64,000 nt of DNA from Dolomedes plantarius (Eukaryota > Arthropoda > Arachnida > Araneae > Dolomedidae): the NCBI GenBank assembly GCA_907164885.2, contig OU015490.1:224373054-224437053 (forward strand), given 5' to 3'. Of this stretch, positions 1 to 14,405 are shown piece after piece. The notes below the pieces were generated by a model, which was given only the letters and a program-made list of their open reading frames with translations, searched no databases and was not told the origin of the DNA. The position numbers and the translations under genes were made by a program. The stretch's first letter is position 1. Each line of letters begins with the position of its first letter.

Positions 1-1185
1 AGCTTTTCATATTTAATGTTCAGTTAGGATAGCATAAAGAAACTTATAAATGAACTATTTTCTGAACTTTTACATCCACCAAAAACATTTTCAAAGGCAA
101 AAATTGCTGACAAATACTTTTTTTTCATTGCAAATTGTTGACTAGATTATTCAAACTGTCTGTGTGTAACAGAGTTAAAATGTACCATATTATTTAACAG
201 CAGTATATGTCATCATTTATCAGTTGATGCCTGTCTTAATATTTCTTGCTGTTCTGCCTACACCTTCCATGATAAAACCCTAATAATACAAAACTCATCA
301 ATGTATTGGTACAAGGTCTTCATATAATAGTGATCATTTAGAACATATCTATCTGTTCATCCAACAATGGGATAACTTTATACAGTTTTTCAACACCACC
401 GAAGGTCTGACCTGTCAAGCTTGTGGTTACATTGTTTTGTTTTTGGAGTTTGAACATCCGGTACTTCTGGCACAAATATTAATAGTCAAGCTTTGCGAGG
501 CTTTAATAAAAAGAAAAAGAATTTATTAGTTTCTATTTTTTGTTATTTTCCCAATAAAATTTTTTTTTGTTAGTGCTAAAAAAATTTTCATTGGGGGTCA
601 ATTGATCTTTTTTAATTTTAAGAGAGTGGGTTACAGTTTAAAAAAGTTTGTGCAACACTGGTTTGGATCACTTATAGCTGAGTTTGAATTTTGAAAGTCT
701 CTTAAATGTCTTTAGCTAATGTATAAATATTGTATGTGTAAATGATGGAGGAATGTGCATATTTCTAGGACACAGTTTGATATTTTGGTATTCAAGTAAT
801 AAAGTATAGTTTAATTGATTTTAAAATTGTTCTCTAAAAAGAATACATCATAAGTGTGCAACATGTATGTACTAAGCCATTAACATATGAAATATTATCA
901 TTCAAAATAAACCAAGTAGCTTAGCATGAACATATTAAAAGCAAGAATATTTAGAAATATTAAGAATTTATTCCTAGAAACACAATTGTGGTTAGCATTG
1001 GTGACTGATTGTTCATAAGTAAAAAGAAAACTATCAATCTTTATTACATTGCAAATGATGATAAAATTGAGTTTATCTCCAAGATTTTTATAAATGGCCT
1101 ATAGATAATATAGTTAACTCATTACATGTAAAAGTGTACAATTATTTTAGTATTTAGGAACTCTATAAAATTATTTATGTTTTAG
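1..1185. other. Probable intron of the OGFOD2-like gene
   Basis: AT-rich DNA with no open frame or exon I can recognise. It ends at a splice acceptor (AG at 1184-1185) directly before the oxygenase exon, so at least its right part should be intron. Upstream exons must lie before the window or were missed here. Confidence 0.5.
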
Positions 1186-1512
1186 GTTACATTAAATGTA
1201 TGTTTGGGGAAAGAGTTTGAAGGAGGTGAATTATATTTTGGTGACATGAAAACAACACCAATATTTGAATCTACTTGTATGTTAGTGCCTCATAAAGTAG
1301 GATATGGTATCTTGCATCGGGGACAGCAATATCATGGAGCGCTACCTATTACATTTGGTGAAAGACAGAATTTAATTTTATGGATGCGATCATCCAGCAT
1401 TCGAAATTCTCTGTGCCCAATGTGTAACACAAAACCTTCACTTGTTCCATCTGATGATTATGGAGATGGATTTACTGTGCCTCAAGAGGTGACATTATGT
1501 GATTTGACTTAA
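1186..1512 (+). CDS. OGFOD2: 2-oxoglutarate/Fe(II)-dependent oxygenase, OGFOD2-like, terminal exon (partial gene)
   Basis: This is the last coding exon of a 2OG-Fe(II) dioxygenase of the OGFOD2 family. It opens in phase 0 after the acceptor at 1184-1185 with VTLNVCLGKEFEGGELYFG, the conserved 'L.LN..LG..F.GG.L.FG' block of the prolyl-hydroxylase-like jelly roll. The motif HRGQQYHGALP carries the distal iron-binding His, and the Arg of the following GERQNLILWMRSS block would hold 2-oxoglutarate. A C-terminal SLCPMC motif and a DYGDGF segment follow, as in vertebrate OGFOD2. The stop is TAA at 1510-1512. Possible AATAAA polyadenylation signals lie near 1558 and 1636. The proximal HxD motif and the rest of the protein are outside the window. 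Family assignment is from remembered family motifs; the substrate of OGFOD2 is not well established. Confidence 0.88.
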   Translation, partial: VTLNVCLGKEFEGGELYFGDMKTTPIFESTCMLVPHKVGYGILHRGQQYHGALPITFGERQNLILWMRSSSIRNSLCPMCNTKPSLVPSDDYGDGFTVPQEVTLCDLT

Positions 1513-4500
1513 TTATTTCAGATATTTATAATTTTTGAGTGTTACTAAATGGTAAAGAAATAAAGCCTACTGAGTATATATTTTCAGCAATGTATAAACA
1601 TTTTGTACAAAAGAATTTAATGGCTGATTAAAACAAATAAAACAAATTTATATGCTGTTTTAACACATTTGCTTTTGTGAAATTTGAGAGGTTTTTCAAT
1701 GGGATACTCAATTTATAAATATTTCGATTTTGTATAGTCTCCAAAGATTATGATTTATGCACTTAATTTTTAAATTTTGATTAAGTTCATATTCCAAATC
1801 TAGTCTATGTGAAAAATATTGTAAAAATGGTAGCTTTTTCACTGTAAATAATGTGGTAAAATGCAAAAAGAGATAAAGCTGATTGTACTTTATCACAAAG
1901 AGTAATAGTGCTGTGTACTTATTTTGGGAAGGAATACCATGGCATTTATGCATTGTGCAGTGTTTATGCACAGTTTTGCTAAAAAGTACCCAAATCAATT
2001 AATCAGCAGAAATTTTAATATTCTGGTATATTTTTAGATATTTCAGTTTATTAAGGTTTGAGCGGAGCTTTGCAAGAAATTAAAGCAGTTAGTTGATGCC
2101 TTAGCCTCTAGTATCTACTAACTGGCTTATATAGTGACTAATTTTAATTTTAATTTGCTAGCTAATTTAACAATTAATAAACACTGTAATATAAGACAAA
2201 ATATCAAATTAAAAGAATACAAAGATTATTTTGTAAACATTTTATTATTGAAAGAATTTGAATTGTTTAATAACTTAATTTCCAAGAATGGTACACATCT
2301 GTTTATAAATGGACACTGACACTTTACAAACTATAAAAGCTTCTTATCATGTGGGTGTCAGTAGGACAGAACACACCTTTATTACAGGCTGTGTTAAAAA
2401 ATATGCTGTAACTTCAAGTTTCTAAAAATGCATATAAATAATATGTACTTCTATGTTGCTTATCTAAAGCAAAAACCAACAATACATGATGCATAGATAG
2501 AGAGCAAGTAACTTAAAATTGTAATACAATTTCGAATCTAGAGAATACACAATTTTACAGTTTTATGCACACACATATTTTGTAGTTCAATTATTATTTT
2601 TTTGTGTAAGAATATATAAATAAACATTGTATTATAGAATTAATTAAAACATAATACAGATTACAATACTACACAAATTATTATTATTTTAATTCAGTTT
2701 TGGAAACTAAGACAAATTTCAAATTAATTGCAAAAAGTAATGAAAACAAATAAACAGAAAATACTGTGATATGCACACTTTCTTCTACCATATTAATATA
2801 AAGTGAAATAAGTAATAGGTAACACAAAAAGAAATGGATTATATTAACAAGTTAGACTTTTTAAAAACTGGAACAAAAATTTCTTAATTCTACAAAGTAA
2901 ATATTTAGTCGTTATCTTTATTAAGATCACAGAAATATAACAAAAATAAATATTTTAACACCATTATTAATAAATAAAATAAAGTATATATAAATTTTAC
3001 TATTACATTTTTTCATGAATTACTTTTATGATATTAAATTTTCTAATTTTTCAGCTTCTACTTGCGGAACTGAAGAAATACACACTGTAAATTTTAATTT
3101 ATTTGTAAATGGAATAACATTTAAATTTTTCTGCAGCAGATTTGATAAACATCTTGCATCTCAATTTTTGTCAAATAATGCCAAAAAGTAATGTATTCAT
3201 TGCTATGAATGATGTATTTTATAAAATATCAACAAGCACAAGTTAATAAGTTAACTCATAACTAATGATTTAAAAATTTCTGGAACATAACTAATGTGGA
3301 AGGATTGTTGACAACTGAATATTTATTTTTACAAATACATACAAGAAAATAAATAAATCAGGACAGTAAATTTTCTATTATTTATATATGTTATTTAATT
3401 ATATTTGTAAATTTTTAAAATTTAACCATATAAATAATATACAAAATATTAAACTAAGAACAAGTTCTTATAGACAGTTACTTTTATATTTTTCTTCATG
3501 CACACATTAATTTTTAAGAAATATTTTATTTATTGATATTCTTTTAATTCACAAGGTTAAATATAATAAAATTAAATTAAAAACTTTCAATTGAAAATGA
3601 TGTAAAGTGCAAAACTGCAGGCATTTTTTTCCCCCAATTTTCACACAGCATTTCACATACTGAACAAAAAAAGGTTACTTGCAAGCTGTACATAATTTTC
3701 TTATTTTGCAATCAAGACTTCTTGAGGCCCATCCCGAATTTTAGGCCATTTAATGGACTTTTTCCGACCTAAACATGGTTGAGGTATTTTTAGGAAGTTA
3801 ATGTCAAAACCTCAGAAATTCTGATTCAAAGAGTCCATGGGAGACAAGGATTTACCAAACACATGTACATTTCTAATCTAACTAATTCTCATCTTAGCAC
3901 TTCTACAAAATCTATTTTGTTGTCATTCATTTTCTCATAATAATGAATAAATTATGAATGAATTTAGCAGAGAAATGTTTAACAGATTGCAGGAAATTTT
4001 TATGAACCATGGACTGAAAAAATATTCCCATGGCATTGATGGCAACTATTTAAATTTTCCCAATTTCCACACGTTTCAATAGAAAAGCATTTTTTAGACG
4101 GGAAAATTTTTTCATTTTTACCTCTTGCACATATTTCCAATTCAATTTATCACCAACTCACAAAATCTGGATAAAAAATGCTATCCCCATAACACATGAG
4201 TTCATGAGCTGCGAGCCCAATATTCAAAATCAGGGCTATAAAATTCTCTTTGCCATAAATGTCATAACTTAACATTAAAAAATTAGTAAATCTATAAAAG
4301 TCAGCATGCAGTGAGGTGAGACAGCACTAACCTTAAAGCTTTCAAAAAATAAAATAAATCGACTCCTGGTTACAACAGCTACAACTATAACAATGCAAAT
4401 GATCTAATGTAATCTGAAGATAACCTACTGAAAAAGGTGTTGCCATCCAGTTGCAAAAAATTATGATGATTATTATGAATTTTAATTTGCTCCGGGCAGC

Positions 4501-7500
4501 TCATACCCCACCTCACCTTTTAGAGGTTAGCATACCATAACACAACTATAAATAATTAACTAAATCGATAAAAAATTAAAATACCTGAAATGAGCATGAT
4601 CATACTCATTGCTTGACAGCTTGTATAGTTAAGTATGTTTTATTTTTATAAATAACTTTATTTATTCCAACAGTCTTAATTTGATAAAGGAACTTAAGTA
4701 AAAGCTTAATTAAAGCTACTCATCACTCCACTGTTTAGAAAAGTATGTCACATGCAGGGCCTGACTTCATGAAAATTGCATAAAAATGGAAATCAACCAA
4801 ATATTTCTTCAAATCCATTAGTGGAAAACACTTCACATTTTAAAATAGTACCAAATTAATGAAGTTTTAATGCCACCTCTCAATATTTTAAAATTTCCTG
4901 AGTATTCTAGTACAACTGTACAACAGTTAAAGTATTTATGATTTTATGGGAAAAAAAATATTTTACTCACTTTCATACTATTTTCATTCATTTGTCAGTT
5001 TAATGTCAGTAGGAGACAAACAAAAAACACAAAATTAACTATTTGGGAGGTATGGAGTATATATTTTTTCTCTAAAGAGAAACTGATTGAGTGATTTTTT
5101 AAATAAAGCTTTAAAATCTTTAAAAAAATTACCTGGAATTAATAACTACAAACATTATTGGATTTAACTGGCTGGTAATTTGACTAACTATTATGGTCAT
5201 TGTCAGTGTTTCATCCTGGCATCAATTTCAATAAAAAACTTAAGCCACCATCATGATTTTCAATTTCCTATCCTATTAACAAAGGTGTAAAGTACTTTAT
5301 ATAGACTAGTCTTATTTTTAATTACTCCACATCTTTCTATGTATTATATTCTATCATTTATTTCCTGATTATCAGTCACACTAATTTAACTATCCATCAA
5401 ACAAATGAAAATGAAAGATTTAAATATTTATTACCTTGAAAATATGAATAATAAAGATTGATTTTAAACATACCAATAAAAATAGATTTTATGGCAGTGT
5501 AACTCACATATTAAAAATAGTATCTATTATAATTATGGTTCAGTAATAATATTGCTAAAAGAACTTCATCTGTAACTTATACCTGTTTTCTAGAAATGAA
5601 TCAAAAGTATGAAAGAAATTTTAAGCTGCTGCTTATTGCAGGCCCTGGATTTACATACCATGCACAGTTATTGAACAAAAGACTATATACAAACACACCC
5701 ATATAATAAATAAATAAATAAATAAATAAACATTTTAAATATGTTTACAAGATCAACTAAAATAACTTACAATGATTAAAATAAATATGTCAGTACTAAG
5801 CTTGAATGTATAAAAGAAAAACATCACAAAATAATAATAAAATTATACAAAAATAAAATTCTAAGCATAAAGATTGCACTTTCCCAATAAAACTAGAAAT
5901 TAGCAGAACCTTCAACAAAACCAAATGAAAGTTATTATAGGAACTAAGCATTTAATGTATGACTGCACTGAGTCTTCATTTATATTCCGTAAAATCATCT
6001 GCTGACTGTTTTGATGAATGACAGCACCTGTCTTTAAGGACATGTAAACAATTTCACAGTAAAACTCAGAAACAAATCGTTAAGAGAACAATGCTTCTTG
6101 AATATTTTGAAAATTTAACATTCATGCAGGAATGCTTAGATAAATGGAAGAGCATAAAGACTAGATTGAAATTTAAATAAAATAATACCAAAAAGACATT
6201 CATAAATTCCTTGAGAAATAAACATATAATATACTTTAATAATTGTAAAAAATTTGAAGTTATCTAACTTCAATAAAGTAGGAGATATAACTTGAAACTG
6301 AATATGGAAGCCATTCACTGGAAGAAATCTTTTATTGGAAAACTCTCATTCTTTCACCAAATAAAAAGAAAATCCTGACAGGCAATATATTAGCAGGTAA
6401 ACAACAAATGTGTTTTGTGGAATAGAACACTTGATAGGATGAACACGAATGCAACTAACTGTAACTTAACCAAGATAATTATTAAACTAGAAGTTGGTTG
6501 ATACACTTTTGAGATCCTTTGTTACCTAGTATACAACTGTTTGAAAGTTGAAATTGGTAACAATGGATTATGCATATATTTTTTTATTAAGTACATTATA
6601 GTTTCCTATTATGAGTTAAATTTCATACATTTTATATTATCAATCAGCACTCAATTGTTCTCTTGAGGGTTTTTTGCACATACACTTTGTTAGGTTCATT
6701 TTAAACTATCAAACCATTGAATATAAAACAATGTCTAATAGAAAGTAATACAAGAAAAATAATTTAGATGTTTCTTTTATAAAAAGTAAATATGACTGCA
6801 ACAATTAATTATTTTAAAGATAAAATGAAATAAATTGTGTCAAGTCATTAATAATAATAATATACTAGAATACATGACATTGTTTATAAATGCAAATTTC
6901 CAATTAAGCAAGTTCTCCTCAGATCATGTCTTATTAAATCCTGCAGTTACATTTTGTAAGTATTAAGATAAATGCATAAATAAATGCATACATTTTATAA
7001 ATAAACACATTGCAATAAAATTTTGCATCTTTTAGACTGCCAGATAGCATTCATATGCAAAAAAATTTCATACAGTACAGTCAAATTCAGTGACACTACT
7101 TACAGAAAAATTCAGTAGAGAACAGAGAATCTACATTATCAGAAAATAGAAGTTCTATGACCACAGAAGATTTATTATGTGGTAATATTTTACTTTTGTT
7201 CGTATCTTATAGAGTTGAAATTTCGAACAATACTCAAGACTATCTTATTATCCCGGGTATTAGGGAGCTTGATCGCTCCTAACAGATAAAATTGCTAACA
7301 AATGTATTAAACATATAGTGCATAATGCAACACATAAAAGCTGTTTTTAAAAGGACTACAAATGTACATATAGTAGGACTGCAAAAAATTGAATCATATA
7401 ATTTATATCACAGGAAAACTGAAGTAACATTCAAATTGAATTTCAGTATAAAATAGCACAGATATAGTCAAAATAAATGAATTATATTTTATCTTTTAAT

Positions 7501-8477
7501 TTATTCATAAACAATATAACTAATATGGGATAGTAAGAAAGTAAAATCTAATGGCCCAAAATCATGCCTTTAGTGCCTTATCTCAGACATATTGAGTAAT
7601 CTGCATGACAATATTATTACTTTATATTTGCATTATAACTAAGATTCAAATCAGGTAAGTATAAATCTAACAATTTTTTTCTATGAATAAAACAATTGTG
7701 AATTATTTTTTTAACACACTTGATTTACGATTTTCAATATTATACAGCTACATATTTTATTGCTTAAATTTGAAAAGCAACAAAATGTTAATCAAACAAC
7801 AGATCTGCCAGATTAAAAATCTTTTCAGTAAAATTAATGCAAACAAACTAAAGAATACATTATTAACAAGTATAATTTCAAATCACTGCAATTATTTTAA
7901 AATACTTTCATAAAATATTTTACGACATATCATGGCATTTTGACAGGTACTAAGTCAAAAATTCAAAATATGAAATTTTCAAAATTAGAAAGCATGAAAT
8001 AATTTAGGAAACACAGATTGAATACGCAGCCTTGACTTAAATGATTAAAGATAATAAAATTTTTGGATTTTTTTCATGAGAAAAATAGAAGACATATACA
8101 GTTTAAGGTAGTCTACATTACATATACAATGATGATTATCACTTAGTGTTATTAATGAAAATCAAATTAACTTGCTTCCCTTGAGTTTTGGGAAATTTGA
8201 TATTATAAAAAATAGCTCTCAAAGAAAATTATGATAACCTTTTTTAAATATCTAAATTTAAGATCAGTACACATGTAATTGAAGAATGTATGCTTTTTAA
8301 ACAAATTTATAAATTACAGTTTTTCTGAAATATGTTATTACAAATTATACAAGGGAAATAACTGGCAGGTCTGCAGTTATGGCGAGATATGTTAGTTATT
8401 AAAAAGAACTCTATAAAATATATCAATACAAAATATTGCAAAAATCTGCTTCGCTGAACAAATAATTTAAGGCATTT
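1513..8477. other. 3' UTRs and gene-poor AT-rich intergenic spacer
   Basis: Between the OGFOD2-like stop and the convergent clathrin-like stop I see no credible coding exon. Short open frames here are lysine/asparagine/isoleucine-rich and resemble nothing. A (TAAA)n microsatellite lies at about 5706-5730. The stretch 3600-4560 is slightly less AT-rich but I could not assign it. Confidence 0.6.
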
Positions 8478-8594
8478 TCATGATGATTTTTCAGCTTTTA
8501 AAACTTGGGCAAGACGTTCAGCTATATGTAACCTTTTAGATACTTCCCACACATATTTCACCAAAAGTTCTTTCTTCAAGTCAACAGAAAGTAC
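8478..8594 (-). CDS. Clathrin-like exon 9 (terminal, truncating)
   Basis: Residues 338-375 and TGA. It starts VLSVDLKKELLVKYVWEVSK, in register with the clathrin linker (VLSVxVEEENIIPYITNVLQ), and ends KAEKSS. The stop falls at about the equivalent of clathrin residue 380. Confidence 0.85.
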   Translation of the reverse strand, partial: VLSVDLKKELLVKYVWEVSKRLHIAERLAQVLKAEKSS

Positions 8595-11500
8595 CTAAAA
8601 TAATCATCAGCAGGTCTAAAAACAATTTTAAATAGAGATAACTCTAGTAAATATAGGATTTTAAAAACTACCAACTTAAGTAATCCTGTTTAAAACTTTA
8701 ATACTTATAACTGACTGTGCGTCATTTGATGTACATTTCTAAACACTTGACAAAAGGTAAAAAAACACAGCTAGCAGACTGAAGAAATAGTTCATGGTCA
8801 AAAATGAAAATGTAAGAATATGGAAAATACAAAATCAGATATATATCAGTAGCTATTTCAACTTCTACGAAATAAGAGAAACTTGTCTTACCTGTCCATT
8901 TCTTGATATTGCAATTATTCCCTCAGTTTCTCTGTTTAAAGCTGTACTGAAAATTATGTCTGTGCATAGATTAACACTGCATAGTGTTGTGCATGTTTCC
9001 AAATCACATAAATGCAAGGCACCATACTTGGTTATAACAAAAACAAGACCTAACTTCGAACTTACCTAAATAGAAAAATTATTGCTCTGAAATTAGAGGA
9101 AAGGATGTATATATCTATAGAAAACATTCAAAAGATAATTATAAATAAATGGTCCTGAGTAAAGATAATCTTTTTAATGACTTTTGTAAATGAAGTAAAC
9201 AAAGATAACTTGAAAAAAAATTACAGAATATGAACTGATATAACTTTACTATACAAAAAACTAACACAAATAAAGCAGTTGCAACTGATGCAAACTGAAT
9301 GGAATTCAAATACACCCATACCTCACTTTATGGCCTAGATATGTTCCGGAAATGTTGGCCATAAAGCGAAAAGCCATATAACAAATCAATTATTAAGATA
9401 CAAACCCATACAAATTTAATTGGATCTGTTCCAATTTTTTATAAATAATATAGTTTTTAGTTCATAAAGCATTTTATTCTTTTTATTTCCTATAAAAATG
9501 CTTACATAAAAATAAAAGTACAAAACAATGTAATATTAAACAGAAATAAAAGAATAAACATATAAATAAAAAACAAAAGAAATCATATGCACATATGTAT
9601 ACATATAATAAAAAACAAAATAAAATGTTTAAAAACTGTTTAAATCTGACGACTAACATTTACATGAAGAACCACTAAACTATAATATGTTGCTATCATC
9701 ACTTTCCACTGTTGTGGCCGTATAACGAAACATTGTGGGCCATAAATCAAAAAAGTGCCATAATTAAAAAAGGCCGTTATAGCAAAATGAAGTATAAAGA
9801 GTGGACATATAGTGAGGTATAGGTGTATTCTCTACAAGGTGTGATCTATATTTTGTTAAGAGATGTTAAGAGAAGGAAAATATGAATTTATACACCAAAC
9901 ATGTCTTAACTGCTTCCCTGATTATCCCAAGTCATCTCAGGTTCATATATACTGCAATTACTTACTATCCCAAGAAAACTTGGATGTAGAAGAATTTGCC
10001 TGTACAATTTGTTGTATCATGTTTTTACTCGGCCTAAAGCTTAAAGAGAAAGAAAATACAGTGATAAGAATCACGTTTGTTATTACTGTTTTTGATTCTT
10101 ATAGCCGAAATTTAGGTTTTTGGAAAGGCACACACATACCTATATATACATATATTAGATAATTTACCATAAAATACTCTTTAATTTACGTTAATTATCT
10201 TTTATTAAAATTATTTTTAATAAATTTAAAAATACAACTTAATTTCTAGACCTATAAGTAGATACACATGATTATAGTAAGAGAAGAAAACAATCCAATA
10301 TTTGCTACAACATAACTGCTTAACACTTTTAAATTTCAACTACAGGAAGGGAGCAAGAAAAAGTTTTCTATGGTAGTTTGACGTAATGAAGTTTTCAGGA
10401 GGCTGTTTATACCTCTTTCAATACTAATATTCTCAGCCGAAGATTCACCTTCTAGCTTACGTTTGACGCTTTGATAACATGCTGAATCTAAATGTCACGT
10501 TTGCCTAAGTGATAGTGGACACTTCGCCAAAGATTTATGTGTTTCAGGGTACAGGAAGCCGCAACCAGGATGTGGGAGGTGGGAAAAAAGGAGTCCCTAT
10601 TTTTGTTTGTTAGTGGAGAAAAGTGAAATCGGACTCGGACAGGTAAAGCTAATAGGACAGTGTTGTTCTAAAGCCTTTAAGGGAAAACTATTATGTTATG
10701 TCTAACAAAGAAAGGGATGAATTTTACGTCTATATTCCATCCCATCTTATCAATCTTTCTTTTAAAAAGAATTTAAAAAAAGAACTTCGTGCCTTTTAAC
10801 GGTTTAAGTGGCTTTTTTTGAAAAATGAAAGGAAAGCAAATGGTATAAACTGATTCTTAAAACCGGTGGATTGATTCTTTAAAGCGAAAATTTTAACATG
10901 GAAATAATACATTTGTTTTTTTTTCGTGATATTGATTCATATAAACGGTTGATTCTTATAACCACTGATCACTATAAGTGGTGGTTACTGTATTCTGCTT
11001 TGATTGGCAGTTTGCCAAGTTTTGCTGGAGAGTTTTGCCGACAGGTTTGGGCCCGATTGTACGCACAGTGGCTGCTGGATAAGTAAGGATAGTTAGTTTG
11101 AAAAAGAGTAAATAAATAGCAATTGCATACGAAAGCAAAAGGGATGCAGATGATTTTTTAGATAGTGATTATGAAGAGGCAGACTTTGAATATAGTGGAA
11201 GTGATTCTTCTATAAGTAGCCTTATGGAAGACGATAGTTCAAGTAATTTGGACAATTTGGTGGCAACTTGTCAATGGTGCGAAATTTGAAAAACGAAGTT
11301 GCCACCTGCACCTGCTCATTACTTTTACTGCAAAACCATGTATGAATTTCAAAATTGACAATATCAGTAATATTTTAGATTTTTTCTATAAATATTTTGA
11401 TGATGAATTGATTGACATTATTACAACCAAAACTAATCGATATGCAGCAGATCGTGCTCATGGATTGCATTCAAAACCATGGTGTTCTACTTCTCAAAAT

Positions 11501-14362
11501 GAAATGAGTTTTTTTGGGAATAATTATTCTCCAAAGTGTAATAAAAAAAACGGATCTGCAAGATTATTGGAGTAAAAATCAGTTGTAGAATATGCATTTT
11601 TTGCAAAAACATTGTCATACAGATGATTTTGCCAGATAAAGCAAAACTTGCACTTCAACAACAATGACGCATATGATGCAAGTACACATCCTCGTCCAAA
11701 ACTGAATAAGATATGGCCGTATCTGTAACATTTACTTGAGAAGTTTCAGAGTTTGATTATACCTGAAAGAGATATAACAATAGACAAAAGTTTACTTCTT
11801 ATACAGGAAGACTTGGATAGGTGCAGTACATTCCTTTGAAGAGAGTGCGATTTGGAATAAAGAGTTACTTGCTGTGCGAATCAAAGAGTAGGCATGCCTG
11901 GAATGTCATAATATACCATGGAAAAGGAACTAATTTTGATAATTCATTCGATGATCTTCCTATATCAGCCCAAGCTGTCATGACCCTTACAAAACCCTAC
12001 TGGACAAAAGATATTGTCTTACAATGGACAATTTTTATAACTCCCCAGATTTGGCTGATATGTTGATTAAAAGAAAGACTGATGTGTGTGGAACACTCCG
12101 ATTGAATTGAAAAGATTTACCTCAAGATCTAAAGACAAAGAAATTTAAAAAAGGAGAATTTATTGGATATCAGAGAGGGAAAGTCACTGTAATGAAATGG
12201 AAAGATAAGAAAGATGTAAGTCTAATTTCCACATTACATACAATTGAAATGCAGGATATGAGACACAAATGGGGAGAGACAATATCCAGCTCTAAATGTA
12301 TAATCGACTACAATGACAAAATGGGTGGTATGGATAAAGTGACCAGCATTTAGCTGCTTATTCTACACCAAGAAAAAGAGGGAAATAAAATATTTCAAGA
12401 CTATTTTCTTTCATTTATTGGATTTGGCTTTGTGGAATTCCTACATTTTGTACTGTAAATCAGGAAGTTTATGATCGCCTAAACAATTTAAAATGACACT
12501 TGTTTGAAAAAATAATTGCAGAAAATCATAGTGACAAGTTTTCTGCCACATCAGAAAGACAGAGGATTAGTCCTTCACCACTCAGACTAACCTAAAGACA
12601 TTTTCCAGATGTTATTCCTGCTACTGAGAAAAAATCAAATCTAACGAGACAATGTGCTCTATGTTCCCATAAAAGAGACTCCAGAGGTAAGCCAGTAAGA
12701 AAATAGATCATATACCAGTGTACCGAATGTCAGGTATCACTTTGTATTGTTCCTTGTTTAAAAAACTATCATACAAAGACTAATATTTAACAATTTTCAT
12801 TTGTCCAAGATAACTCAGGAGAGTAAACTGATAATAAAACTAAATGCTTTCACACCTATAAAAAATTAAAAATTCAACTCAAAACCTGCATATTCTGTTT
12901 TGCTTCAGTTCCTTATACTTAATAATAGAATAAAAAAATAAGACATTTTGCAATTAAAAAAAAATATTGGTAAGGGACGTGGTTAAGCATACAAAGTCTC
13001 AACAATGTACATATAAACAACCTGCAGTAATATTAATAATACATCTTTGTTCAGCAAAATAGTCCTAAGATTTACTGGAACGAGAATGTCCTTTGACAGC
13101 CATTGATTGTTTTTTTGCATCCTATTGATACAACAAATTTAATTTTTTATAAACATTCCATAACATTTAATTTTCTGTATGAATTCTCAAAAATGTAATT
13201 CTAGGCAACACTTTCAAGTAATTTTGGTGGGCAAACTTTACCGTAGAACAACCTTTCAGACTTAAAGTTTAATAAAAATTCTGTAATCCTACTGCAAAAC
13301 TCGTTATGATAAGTACACAAAAGATTATAAACCACTTCCTCCCAACCCTTCATCATATTGTCAGTGTACAGATAAGTATGTCTTTATTGTGGTATAGGCT
13401 ATTGCATATCTAATGTTAAACATGAAAAACTTCTCTATCAGATGATTCAATAAAAAGGAATTACTTACTTGGATGGATGAAGGAAAATCATACCGATACC
13501 ATTCATTCAAAAACTCAATAGCTCCAGTATGTGATGTGTAAGCTAAATTACCAATCAAATGAGGACCAAGTTCAACAACATGGAGCTAAAAGAAGAATGA
13601 AATTTAAGTTAAAATGATGAAAATGCATAGTTGAAATTAATGCTTAGTATTCTTATCACAAACAACTAAATGAAAAAAAATAGACATTAACCGACTTGTA
13701 TTCCAGATTAGTTTTTAAAAAAAATTTCTTTGGGGAGGGGGTGGGGATGAATACAATTGACAGTTTAAAGTTGCTAAGTAAAAGGAAACATGTCAGTTGA
13801 ACAATTATTGTATTCAAATAAAAGATGGTTTAGAAAATATGTAAAGTTTGTTAATAAGTCTTGCATAGCATGTGAAAAAAAGGGACTAAACACTAGGGAA
13901 CCTTGGGTTTTATCGTTGCTACAGAGCTATTAACAAAAAAATAGAAAAAGAATGTTATCAAAATTAAAATTATAGTTTTAGATTCTTTCAAGGCATGAAT
14001 ACAATAATGCATACCTTTCCATTTGTTTCAATGTTTCGAGAAGCAGCAATAAGAACACAAGATGGGTGTGCATTTCCTTTGAAATGATAGGGTGTAAAGC
14101 GAACACAATGAGCTTCGATATTTTGACAAAGGTTATGGTCTACTGAATATATCTGAGTAACACCTATAACATGGTTATCCTAAAAAGAAAAAAAAATCAT
14201 ACATTCATTGATCACCAATTACAATATGTAAGATAAATGATATAGTTTGAGAAAGAATCAACATAAATTAGAAGCAATTTAATACAACATTTTGCATATG
14301 TTAATTCATCTAGTGTTTATAAAGTATTTTAGTACTTTTCTTTTCTTCTAAAGTTTGTTCAG

Positions 14363-14405
<43 letters not shown>

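Noticed and set aside
1708..1998. Open frame of 96 codons on the minus strand
   Set aside because: AT-rich low-complexity composition, no domain, overlaps the probable 3' UTR of the OGFOD2-like gene.
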